From the NCBI RefSeq assembly GCF_005048855.1, contig NZ_SUME01000009.1, positions 1 through 64,000 on the forward strand: DNA of 64,000 bases, given 5' to 3'. Under the pieces are notes generated by a model. That model was not told the origin of the DNA. It worked only from the letters and a program-made list of their open reading frames with translations, and searched no databases. Shown one piece after another: positions 53,979 to 62,253 of the stretch. Made by a program: the position numbers and the translations under genes. This DNA is from Sphingobacterium olei. Lineage in GTDB: Bacteria > Bacteroidota > Bacteroidia > Sphingobacteriales > Sphingobacteriaceae. The stretch's first letter is position 1; every line of letters begins with the position of its first letter.

Positions 53979-56900
53979 TTAGAATGTTAACCTAAATCCC
54001 AATACATAGTTTTTGGCGTTGGGATAGCTGCTTTGGTCATGCCCCATCCGCAGCCGATTTTCTATATTCTGCGAGTCCTCGCCACGGGTATTGACCTCGG
54101 GATCCAAGCCTGTGTACTTCGTAAAGGTGAGTAGGTTTGTGCCAGACACGTAGATCCGCAACGCATTGCACCATGCCATGCCCCACTTCGCTATAGGTAA
54201 ATCGTATCCCAGATTGACAGACTTCAACCGGAGGTAATTACCGTTTTCGATAAACCGATCCGAAATATCAAAATTGGAAGCCGAACTGATTCTTGGATAC
54301 TTGGCATTCGGATCCGGATTCTCCATCGTCCAATAGTTTCCCATCAGGTCCTGAAATTGGTTACTTCCGCGTTGAAAGGAATTCAAATGCGTACCGTTTG
54401 TCGCGTTGAATATCTGATTCCCCTGCACACCTTCCAAAAAAACAGTCAGACTCACCCCTTTGTAAGACACGGTAGAATTCAAACTATAGATCAAATCCGG
54501 CGTGGGATTACCAAGGATCACACGGTCTTGCGCATTCACCACACCATCCCCGTTGACATCTTTATACTTGATGTATCCGTTTTCGTTTAATCCGTCTTCG
54601 AGGTAACCAAAAAGGCTCCCCAACGGCTCACCTTCACGTGCGATGTTCGTACTGGACCACACTGCTGCTTGGCCGGCGCTGTAGATGTCGCTGCCCCCAG
54701 CCAAGGTAACTACTTCATTCCGATTAGATGACAACATTGCCCCGAGATTCCATTTCCACTCTCCTGTCAACAGATCAGCGTTGACGCCAACCTCCACTCC
54801 CTGGTTACTAATTTCGCCAACATTTTGGAAAATAGAACCAAAACCTACGGAAGGCGGCAGTGGTACGGATGCAAGCAGATCGGTCGTGTGCTTCCAATAA
54901 TAATCCGCGGTTACATTCAACCGATCATCCCAAATCGTAAGGTCGAATCCAACATCGGTCTGGCGGGTGGTTTCCCATTTCAAATCCTGATTTGAAATCC
55001 CTGAAGGGCTGTACCCGATCACTACTTCGTTATTCCCATAGATGCTACGCATTATCCCCATCCTGTCAAGCGACTGGTATGGATCCAACGCTGTGTTGCC
55101 CGTTACACCATAGCTTGCGCGGACTTTCAAATCATTGATGAAGCTGATGTCTTGCATGAAGGATTCCTCAGATAATCGCCATGCCACAGCCGCAGATGGA
55201 AACATCGCCCACCTATTGTTCGCTCCGAAACGGGAAGAACCATCGGCACGGATACTTGCCGTAAATAGGTATTTGTTTGCCAGTGTATAATTGGCCCTCC
55301 CCAACCAAGAAGCCAATGCCCATTCTGAGATGCGCGAAGTTGGCGGATTTACCGTTTCCATGGCCGAAAGGTCAAAATTGCGGGTGGTATTGCCAGGCAG
55401 TCCATTTCCGTCGATTCGGAAATTGCGATTGTAGTCCGTTTGATAGGTAAATCCACCCAATAGCGTCAGCCGGTGTATATCATTAAAGTCTTTGGAATAG
55501 GTCAACGTATTTTCGTTCAAAAAAGAACTCCGGTAATCGGTTTGCTGGCGAGCATAGCCCCGGTCTACCTCGAAGATAATGGGACGAAACTCATCTTCCA
55601 ATGTATAGGCGTATTCCAAACCAACCAACGTTCTGAACGTCAGATTTTCACTTAGCTTCACATCCAAACTGGCGTTGCCGAGGCCGGTATTGCCGAGTGA
55701 AGTTGTCTGCTCCTGTGCAAAAATCATGGGGTTTTTCATATCCGAAGAACCAAAGCTATAAGCCCGTTCGATTTGGGTAGGAAGCCCATTCTCGTCATAT
55801 ATGGATAGTGTCGGCGGTGCCGATGCAGCCGCAGATAATATCGAGCCACCGCCCCGAAAACCATTGTTTACCGGCACGGCTAGCTGCTGTCTCCGTGAAA
55901 GGTTTAGGTTTACATTCAGCCGCAACCAGTCTTTCACGTCGTGTCCAAGATTCAACCGCACCGAACCGCGCTTCACTCCGGTATTGATCAAAATACCATC
56001 TTGATCGTAAAAATTTCCGGATAGGGAGTATTGCGTCTTTTCCGATGCACCCGAAAAAGTGAGGGTATGGTCTTGGATGTGCGCCGTGCGCAACACGGCA
56101 TCCTGCCAATCGGTGCCAGGATCTTGCACTTCGTCTAGATCGAAATAAGGATCCTGTCCCCCATTTTTCAACCACTCGTTGGCGATGATGGCATAGTCGC
56201 GGGCGTTCAAAAGTTCGTATTTTTTTGTCGCATCCTGTAATCCGTAGAAGCTGTTCAGCTCTACACGGCTGGGCGTTCCTTTTTTTCCTTTTTTTGAAGT
56301 GATGATTACTACACCATTGGCCCCGCGAGCCCCATAGATCGCTGTGGCAGAAGCATCTTTCAAAATATCAATGGATTCGATATCCGCTGGATTGAGAAAA
56401 TTCAAGTCGCCGGTCAGCGGGAATCCATCTACGACATACAACGGTTGGTTGTCGCCGATCATCGAATTCCCACCCCTGACACGCACTTCTATCCGCCCTC
56501 CCGGCTGCCCAGAGTTCTGTGTCACCTGCACACCGGGGGCACGTCCTTTTAATGCTTGCTCCAAGTTATAAACGGGTACGGCCTGCAGATCTTCCGGTTT
56601 GATTTGCGCTACGGATCCAGTGAGGTCAGACTTGCGAATAGTGCCATATCCCACAACAACCACTTCATCCAGATCGCTCACGAGAGCTTGCATCGTCACA
56701 TCGAGGCGACGGCTTATTTCGTTAAAACGATGTTCCTGTGGCTTATATCCTACTATAGTGAACACTAGAGACCCCTGAGTTGGAACAGCGATAGCGTACT
56801 TTCCTCGTTCATTTGTGGTTACAGCGGTGGACGTCCCCTTCACGGTCACCGATACGCCTATTAGGGGCTTACCTTGATCATCCACGACGTTCCCTGATAC

Positions 56901-57239
56901 CATTTCCTGCGCCCGGCTTTCATCGGAAATCGGCAACACGGTTTCCTTCCTCGATACCAACACCCTTTTTCCACGAATTTGGTAGGCAAGCGGTTGGTCG
57001 GCAAAACAATGCTGTAAGATATCAACCAACGGAGCTTGATTAAAACGCATACTCACTGAACGAGCGTCTTTCAGATCGTCCGTCAGGTAAAGGAAATGGT
57101 AGCCCGTCTGCTTACGCAGTTCTGCAAAAACTGCTTTCAATGAGATATCCTTAGCCGTAATACTCGCTTTCTGGGCATACACCTCAGCTCCAGCGCGGAC
57201 AGCGGTAATCAATACGATAGCGAATATGATTTTAGTCAT
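53979..57239 (-). CDS. SusC family TonB-dependent transporter with STN domain
   Basis: 1086 residues from the ATG at 57239 (MTKIIFAIVLITAVRAGAEV, signal peptide), preferred over an upstream start that would add 36 non-signal residues. An STN domain (about 25-95), carboxypeptidase-like domain, TonB box region DEVVVVGYG, plug (PLYVVDGFPL, GARGANGVVIITSKKG) and a large barrel ending LGFRLTF. The STN domain is the module that talks to FecR-type anti-sigma factors, in line with the FecR/ECF pair upstream. Imports glycan fragments together with SusD. Confidence 0.94.
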   Translation of the reverse strand: MTKIIFAIVLITAVRAGAEVYAQKASITAKDISLKAVFAELRKQTGYHFLYLTDDLKDARSVSMRFNQAPLVDILQHCFADQPLAYQIRGKRVLVSRKETVLPISDESRAQEMVSGNVVDDQGKPLIGVSVTVKGTSTAVTTNERGKYAIAVPTQGSLVFTIVGYKPQEHRFNEISRRLDVTMQALVSDLDEVVVVGYGTIRKSDLTGSVAQIKPEDLQAVPVYNLEQALKGRAPGVQVTQNSGQPGGRIEVRVRGGNSMIGDNQPLYVVDGFPLTGDLNFLNPADIESIDILKDASATAIYGARGANGVVIITSKKGKKGTPSRVELNSFYGLQDATKKYELLNARDYAIIANEWLKNGGQDPYFDLDEVQDPGTDWQDAVLRTAHIQDHTLTFSGASEKTQYSLSGNFYDQDGILINTGVKRGSVRLNLGHDVKDWLRLNVNLNLSRRQQLAVPVNNGFRGGGSILSAAASAPPTLSIYDENGLPTQIERAYSFGSSDMKNPMIFAQEQTTSLGNTGLGNASLDVKLSENLTFRTLVGLEYAYTLEDEFRPIIFEVDRGYARQQTDYRSSFLNENTLTYSKDFNDIHRLTLLGGFTYQTDYNRNFRIDGNGLPGNTTRNFDLSAMETVNPPTSRISEWALASWLGRANYTLANKYLFTASIRADGSSRFGANNRWAMFPSAAVAWRLSEESFMQDISFINDLKVRASYGVTGNTALDPYQSLDRMGIMRSIYGNNEVVIGYSPSGISNQDLKWETTRQTDVGFDLTIWDDRLNVTADYYWKHTTDLLASVPLPPSVGFGSIFQNVGEISNQGVEVGVNADLLTGEWKWNLGAMLSSNRNEVVTLAGGSDIYSAGQAAVWSSTNIAREGEPLGSLFGYLEDGLNENGYIKYKDVNGDGVVNAQDRVILGNPTPDLIYSLNSTVSYKGVSLTVFLEGVQGNQIFNATNGTHLNSFQRGSNQFQDLMGNYWTMENPDPNAKYPRISSASNFDISDRFIENGNYLRLKSVNLGYDLPIAKWGMAWCNALRIYVSGTNLLTFTKYTGLDPEVNTRGEDSQNIENRLRMGHDQSSYPNAKNYVLGFRLTF

Positions 57240-57342
57240 AATCAAAAGCTTAATAAGGTCGCGATAATACGTCGCGGGTTTATACGTTCTATGCGTTTTG
57301 CAGTTTTTGCAAATTCCGCATATTATTGCAATACAAATTGCA

Positions 57343-57492
57343 TACATTTGTTATACAGGTTAAATGATTATTCTGTTAAATCTATCATTATCAATTGCCA
57401 ATTTTACTATTGTCAATTGATCATTAGATAGCCTGTTTGCGGCATAAATTACCGCGCCAGCCGGAAGTGTTAGCCGCACTTCCGGTTTTTTT
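57343..57492 (+). ncRNA. candidate antisense RNA to the susC leader
   Basis: On the plus strand, TACATTTG (57343-57350) is an exact -7 element, though no good -33 is seen. About 135 nt downstream is a strong terminator shape: CCGGAAGTG (57461-57469), CACTTCCGG (57477-57485), then seven T. The product would be antisense to the susC 5' leader. Bacteroides PULs have cis-antisense RNAs (DonS type) in this position, so the same logic is plausible here. Not demonstrated. Confidence 0.3.
57362..57492 (-). repeat. leader module A, paralogous to module B before the GH16 gene
   Basis: Contains AAATGATTATTCTGTTAA (57362-57379) and GTTAGCCGCACT (57469-57480), both identical to module B, at similar spacing. 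The intervening sequence is diverged but alignable. Contains the hairpin with loop CGGCTAA on the minus strand. Confidence 0.7.
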
Positions 57493-57623
57493 GGGCTTAT
57501 GCCCTCACAGGGAATCCATTATTGGGAATCTATTCAAGTCTCCATATTTTCTATACCTCCTTCATTTGTGTTCAATTTTGATCTTTCCCACTTCCGCCGG
57601 TCGCATTCGATAATACCCCCTAC

Positions 57624-59033
57624 TTACTGTACGTACCATCCTGAACCAGGAGCATAATACTGTAGACCATACCATAGTAGATCCGAAGTCCCTTCGTTAT
57701 AAGGATTTCCAGCATCGATTTTCACGGCCACGTTTATTATGGGGTAGAAAGCCCAATCGGTACCGCCATCCGTCCTATCAAGCATATTTCTATGCTGCAA
57801 GGTCTCTTTGCCATCAACGAAATGCGTAATCCAGTCATCTTCAATAATACAGGCGTAATCGTGGGGCTCGGCATTCAGGTCTATGTCCAGTTCGAAACCG
57901 GGGACTCGGTCCAATTCACTTTTCAGACCATTTACCATATCCCGCACATTGGAGCCATGCACACCGATATGTTGCGCAGAACTTGTCGAGCGCGGTGTGT
58001 AGGCTGCGCCGTAAGCTCCATTGAAGCTTTCGAAGAAGTCGACCTCCGGCGGCCATTGGCTAACGCCCGTACTGAGCACGCTGCCTACCGCCCAAAAAGC
58101 AGACCAGGCTCCGCGACGGCTAGGGGTCTGTATCTGCGCGCGGTAAACACCTCGGCGATACTTCCATTCATCCAATTTCGAACCTTGCAATACAGAAGCC
58201 TGAAAGGGAAATATTCTATCGCTAAAGACAACAGGCTCTTCAAACTTTACCGTATGCAGCCGAACAAATGGTCTTCCTTCGCCATCCACCTCACGGGTCT
58301 GAGGGTTCACCGCGTGGTCCGGAAATGCCTCAACATTTGTGTACAGGCCAGTCTCACCGTTGCCAGCCTGCGAATAACCGTGCGATAGCCTCGAGCGCCA
58401 TACTGGGTTGCCGTCGGCATCAAAACCGCTATCTGACCATTCGATGGCCGCCATATCCAAATCCACCGTTGGCGTTACCCCATCCGCATGAAACACAAGC
58501 GGATCGCGGTGAAAGGGCATTTCAGCGGGAAGTTCATTAACTGCGCCTTCCTGAATCTGGAAAAAACAAGCAACAGGACCGGCTGTGCCTTCGCCGGGAA
58601 AAGTTATCTTGAATTGATCGCCAGGGGTGTGCCTCGGGTTGATAATATCAACCGTAATCCAAAGGTCAGCATCGTCACCTGGACGCCAATATTGATATTT
58701 GAAAGAGGTAGATATGTCTCGATTGACGTTGAATCCCTTTGCTCCGCCAGTACTCGTATTAACTTGTACATAAGCAGTGCTCATAATCGCACCGGCTAGC
58801 GTCAGCCTTACGTGAGCCTTGGTCGCGCCGGGGGGGATGCCAATTGGTTCTTCCAACGTGGTCATTGGATCAAGATCAACACCGTTAATTGACAAGCGCC
58901 GATCCGCTATTACAGGTATATCTTCCAACGGAATCTCCGGATTTGGATTCACAATATGCTCGCTACAACTTACCATCGAGCTGATCACCAACGCCGTGAT
59001 AACCAACCTGATATTACGCCTACGTTTTTCCAT
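57624..59033 (-). CDS. GH16-like glycoside hydrolase lipoprotein
   Basis: 469 residues. Lipoprotein signal with C23. Residues about 40-165 form an unassigned beta-rich domain. Residues about 175-469 resemble GH16: GVYRAQIQTP, GAWSAFWAVG, the catalytic motif EVDFFE (E330 nucleophile, D332, E335 acid/base in the E-x-D-x-x-E pattern) and HDYACIIEDDWITHFVDGKE, like the GH16 H-x-Y...YVDG block. Probably cleaves a beta-glycan at the cell surface. It lies between FecR and susC, an unusual position, and its leader is a paralogue of the susC leader. Substrate not predictable. Confidence 0.72.
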   Translation of the reverse strand: MEKRRRNIRLVITALVISSMVSCSEHIVNPNPEIPLEDIPVIADRRLSINGVDLDPMTTLEEPIGIPPGATKAHVRLTLAGAIMSTAYVQVNTSTGGAKGFNVNRDISTSFKYQYWRPGDDADLWITVDIINPRHTPGDQFKITFPGEGTAGPVACFFQIQEGAVNELPAEMPFHRDPLVFHADGVTPTVDLDMAAIEWSDSGFDADGNPVWRSRLSHGYSQAGNGETGLYTNVEAFPDHAVNPQTREVDGEGRPFVRLHTVKFEEPVVFSDRIFPFQASVLQGSKLDEWKYRRGVYRAQIQTPSRRGAWSAFWAVGSVLSTGVSQWPPEVDFFESFNGAYGAAYTPRSTSSAQHIGVHGSNVRDMVNGLKSELDRVPGFELDIDLNAEPHDYACIIEDDWITHFVDGKETLQHRNMLDRTDGGTDWAFYPIINVAVKIDAGNPYNEGTSDLLWYGLQYYAPGSGWYVQ

Positions 59034-59058
59034 AGCAGTAACTATTACAGTTCTTATA

Positions 59059-59180
59059 AAATGATTATTCTGTTAATTTATCATTGTCAGCTGGTACGTA
59101 CCAACTAACCATTGAATTAGCCTTTTTGCGATACCATTACCACTCTGGCCGAAAGCGTTAGCCGCACTCTCGACTTTTTT
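59059..59180 (-). repeat. leader module B before the GH16 gene
   Basis: Carries AAATGATTATTCTGTTAA (59059-59076) and GTTAGCCGCACT (59157-59168) as in module A. The hairpin CGAAAGCG (59150-59157) with CACTCTCG (59165-59172) has two mismatches in DNA that become G-U wobbles in the minus-strand RNA, and six T follow on the plus strand. Confidence 0.7.
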
Positions 59181-59204
59181 GGCTAATCTGGGTAAAGATT
59201 CAGG

Positions 59205-60347
59205 TTACCAGATCATCCTAACCTCCTTTCCATTGCGTTTAAATTTAACCTTGCTGACCAATTCCAAGTCAGCCAACAGTTCATCGATTCCTGCGGTGAT
59301 CGGAAAACTTCCTCCGAAGCGCTTTTTAGGGAGATTCGCTTCGATGACTATCCGTACATCATACCACCTCGCCACACTTCGCATCACCGAAATCACATCC
59401 ATATCGTCGAACAAAAAGTAACCGTTTTTCCAAGCCATCGCCCGTTCCATATTGCCTTGTCTCTTTACTAAATTGCCATCCGCTGAGGAAACAGCTTCAA
59501 AACCCGAAATCAAGGAAAGCATCTTGCCTTGATGGCGCACATCTACACCGCCTTCCAATAGCGTGGTGCGAACCTCATCATCTGAAGCATATGCAGAGAC
59601 TGTGAAATGCGTACCCGTAACCGTGATTTCCCGGCCTTGTGCCATCACCTTGAACGGCTTTGACCGGTCGGGCATTACTTCAAAATAGGCCTCCCCATCT
59701 AACACTACTTTACGCTCACTTCCCGTAAATGCGACAGGATAGGTTAGCGTTGTTGCTGTATTCATCCACACATTTGTTCCGTCGGGCAAAACGAGTTTGA
59801 ATTGCTTACCATTGGGTACATGGAGGGTGTTTTGTGCCATCGCCTCAGGCCCAACCTCCGATTTGGAATCCAATGATTTCTCGTATACCAGTTCACCACC
59901 GTCAAGTTTCCTGATATCGACACCTCCAGTATGGTTCACCAGTCCTTGTTGTAGACCATCTAACCCTACTACCGAACCGTCGGCCAAAGTGAGCCGGATA
60001 CCATCGGACGGATAGGAAGCTGTTTCTGAAATTACTAGAGACTTTTCCTTAACATCTTTCTTCTCACTGACTGACCACAGCAGTCCAAAAACTGCTAGTA
60101 ACGAAGCTGCAACGCCTCCATACCATAGCCTCATAGACCTGGAAGAAGACTTGCTTATATAACGCCGCTTATCAATCGCTTGCCTAATCCGAATACCCAT
60201 TAACACTCTAGCCTCTTCACTTTCCCACAACCAATTATCAACAATGGGATCACGAAGAACCATTTCTTCCAGAAAGCGTTTTTCCGCTTTGGTACACGTG
60301 CCATCGGCATACCGATGCAATAATTTTCGAAATTCTTCTCGCTGCAT
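59205..60347 (-). CDS. FecR family anti-sigma factor
   Basis: 380 residues. Cytoplasmic N-terminal part (about 1-85) with the FecR N-terminal RYADGTCTKAEKRFLEE pattern, one transmembrane helix (about 92-110), a FecR periplasmic core (about 190-290, PNGKQFKLVLPDGTNVWMNTATTLTYP is split here only in description) and a C-terminal DUF4974-type domain. It sequesters the ECF sigma upstream until the SusC STN domain signals. 120 bp downstream of the sigma gene. Confidence 0.92.
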   Translation of the reverse strand: MQREEFRKLLHRYADGTCTKAEKRFLEEMVLRDPIVDNWLWESEEARVLMGIRIRQAIDKRRYISKSSSRSMRLWYGGVAASLLAVFGLLWSVSEKKDVKEKSLVISETASYPSDGIRLTLADGSVVGLDGLQQGLVNHTGGVDIRKLDGGELVYEKSLDSKSEVGPEAMAQNTLHVPNGKQFKLVLPDGTNVWMNTATTLTYPVAFTGSERKVVLDGEAYFEVMPDRSKPFKVMAQGREITVTGTHFTVSAYASDDEVRTTLLEGGVDVRHQGKMLSLISGFEAVSSADGNLVKRQGNMERAMAWKNGYFLFDDMDVISVMRSVARWYDVRIVIEANLPKKRFGGSFPITAGIDELLADLELVSKVKFKRNGKEVRMIW

Positions 60348-60467
60348 GTAAGTTTATAATAGTCCCAGTTTATAATGGTCCCTTTATTGAAAGAGTGCAA
60401 CGACGTGACCAAGGGGGTACATCTCGAAAAAAAAATTCGACAAACAACTGATAATCAGAAGAAAAAA

Positions 60468-61058
60468 TTAATTAAAATAATTAATGGTGAGTATTAAGAT
60501 GAGGTATGAAATGTAATCCTCATCGAGTCTGAGGCGTAGGTGTTTCAGGGATTTATTGATTTGCTTTTTTACCGTCTGGTCCGAAATCTCCAGCCGTTCG
60601 GCGATTTCCTTATAAGACAGGTGTTCTTTACGGCTTAGTACAAATACCTCACGCATCCGCTCCGGGAGTTTATCAACCTCGGCATCAATGATGTCCGACA
60701 ATTCCCGAGTGTCTATTTCCGCCAACATACTTTCATCAGCTTCCCAATAATGATCAACGAGTCGACGTTCGATATCTCCATGTTTCACTTGCTCGCGAAA
60801 GCGCTTGAAAGCCAAATTTCTAGCAATGACAAACAAGTAAGATTTTATGGATTTGATATTTTCCAATTTACCTCGCATCTCCCAGAAAGCTATAAATGTT
60901 TCTTGGACGATATCGGCGACGTCATTTTCATCCGGTAAAATACGGACGACATACCGAAATAGGCGTTCCCAATACGCATCGTAAATAGCAGAAAAAGATG
61001 ACTCCTCTTCTATATCTAAAATCCGGATATGATGTGTATTTTCACTTTTGGATCCCAT
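60468..61058 (-). CDS. ECF-type RNA polymerase sigma factor (FecI-like)
   Basis: 196 residues. Sigma-70 region 2 (about 20-90, with IVQETFIAFWE and YLFVIARNLAFKRFR) and region 4 (about 125-185, LPERMREVFVLSRKEHLSYKEIAERLEIS), joined by a short linker and no region 3, as in ECF sigmas. First gene of the PUL; paired with FecR. It would drive the GH16 and susC promoters (inference). Confidence 0.92.
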   Translation of the reverse strand: MGSKSENTHHIRILDIEEESSFSAIYDAYWERLFRYVVRILPDENDVADIVQETFIAFWEMRGKLENIKSIKSYLFVIARNLAFKRFREQVKHGDIERRLVDHYWEADESMLAEIDTRELSDIIDAEVDKLPERMREVFVLSRKEHLSYKEIAERLEISDQTVKKQINKSLKHLRLRLDEDYISYLILILTINYFN

Positions 61059-61098
61059 AAATCTACCTTATCATAAGTCACAATTGATCTGTGTAAAA

Positions 61099-61106
61099 CA
61101 AACTTA
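61099..61106 (-). promoter_or_regulatory. candidate -7 element TAAGTTTG for the ECF sigma gene
   Basis: Exact TAnnTTTG match on the minus strand about 41 nt before the sigma ATG. The nearest -33-like TTG is 24 nt upstream, longer than usual. Confidence 0.4.
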
Positions 61107-61297
61107 CATAAAAATCGTGAATTTGAATTGCAAGGATTTTATATATCGGCAAATAACTCCATCTTTTGTATCAATTCGCTACAAATTCCTTGACCCCGCA
61201 TACGGAGACTTTAAACCGCTTTTTTTTAAATTTAACCCCGTATAAAGCACCGTTCACCTCACGCCGGGTCGTCATTTCGCATTCAAAGAGATGGCAT

Positions 61298-61969
61298 AGC
61301 AGTATGTATCATAGGCCATGAAGCATACACTTCGCGCGGAATGACACACACCTTACACGAAACGACGTACGTCTTAAAGCAGGTGGTGTATGTCTAAATT
61401 CGCGAAGTGCACGCCCTATGCCACGAAGCATATACTTCATACGAAATGACGTACGTCCAAACGCAGGAAGTGTATGTCTAAATCTACCAAGTGTACGTCA
61501 TATGTCCCGAAGCATATACTTCATACGCAATGACGCACGTCCAAACACAGGAAGTGTATGTCTAAATTCGCGAAGTGCACATACTATACAATGAAGCATA
61601 CACTTCCTACGAAATGACGCACACCTTAATCGAAACGACGTACGTCTTAAAGTAGGAAGTCTATTTCTTAATCTACCAAGTGTACGTCGTATGCCACGAA
61701 GCATATACTTCATACGAAATGACGTACGTCTAAAAGCAAGAAGCATATATCCAAATACGCGAAGTGTACGTCATATGCCACGAAGCATACACCTCGTACG
61801 AAATGACGTACATCTAAAAGCAGGAAGCGTATATCCAAATACGCGAAGTGTATGTCATACGCCACCAAGCATACACTTCGTACGAAATGACGTACATCTT
61901 AAATGAAATGAAGTACGTCTAAATGCACGAAGAGTATGCCTAAATAGGCGAAGGGCATGTCCCCCAACT
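61298..61969. repeat. array of thirty-two 21-bp units with higher-order periodicity
   Basis: From 61298 to 61969 the sequence divides into 32 consecutive 21-bp units with no indel. Four unit types recur: A (core GAAGCATATACTTC), B (core GACGTACGTC), C (core GGAAGTGTATGTCTAAAT) and D (core CGAAGTGTACGTCATATG), plus a variant B'. The order gives periods of 84 (A-B-C-D) and 105 bp (A-B'-B-C-D), repeating as 273 bp (anchors at 61319, 61592 and 61865). Units are GC-moderate and many contain GTAC or a short palindrome. It has frames on both strands but stops in most; I see no gene. Confidence 0.9.
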
Positions 61970-62003
61970 CCTTGGGGGGGGGCTGGGGCCCTAAGTGCGC
62001 TAA

Positions 62004-62050
62004 AACACAAAAAGGTCATTTTCCTTTACGAAAAATGACCTTTTTGTGTT
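62004..62050 (-). terminator. tRNA-Asn terminator
   Basis: Perfect 19-bp stem AACACAAAAAGGTCATTTT (62004-62022) with AAAATGACCTTTTTGTGTT (62032-62050), followed by T on the minus strand. Confidence 0.85.
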
Positions 62051-62051
62051 G

Positions 62052-62125
62052 CTCCTGAAGCTGGGCTCGAACCAGCGACCCTCTGATTAACAGTCAGATG
62101 CTCTAACCAGCTGAGCTATTCAGGA
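62052..62125 (-). tRNA. tRNA-Asn (anticodon GTT)
   Basis: 74 nt, cloverleaf complete on the minus strand. Acceptor TCCTGAA (5') pairs with TTCAGGA (3'); D-arm AGCTCAGCTGGTTAGAGC; anticodon stem CTGAC/ATCAG region around GTT (62089-62091); T-arm GCTGGTTCGAGCCCAGC. CCA is not encoded. Anticodon GTT reads AAC/AAT. The terminator follows directly. Confidence 0.95.
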
Positions 62126-62253
62126 ATCTGGTTCTTTTTATTTCCGAAACCTCATTTCCGTTTCAGTGATGCAATTATCGGAAGTTTAAAGGAGTTGTCC
62201 AAATATTTTTTTTATTTTTTATACAAGTCATTCATTGCCAATAAGAATAATTT

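Larger units (their letters stand above)
57240..57623. other. leader region upstream of susC
   Basis: 384 bp without a gene. It contains module A (57362-57492), paralogous to the leader of the GH16 gene, and a plus-strand -7-like element TACATTTG (57343-57350). Confidence 0.6.

Noticed and set aside
55795..56175. 126-codon frame inside susC
   Set aside because: Alternate frame of a GC-rich gene; no start context or family pattern.
50325..61058. Transposon or phage genes moving the PUL
   Set aside because: No transposase, integrase or recombinase reading frame is present; only base composition and the tRNA copies hint at transfer.
61498..61906. Heptad-repeat proteins encoded in the 21-bp array on either strand (61498-61746 minus, 61691-61906 plus)
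   Set aside because: They arise from the fixed 21-bp period in stretches that happen to lack stops. Frames on both strands overlap, no start signals exist, and the array as a whole contains stops.
61298..61969. CRISPR array
   Set aside because: The 21-bp units are contiguous with no unique spacers, repeat at 21/84/105/273 bp and have no cas genes nearby.
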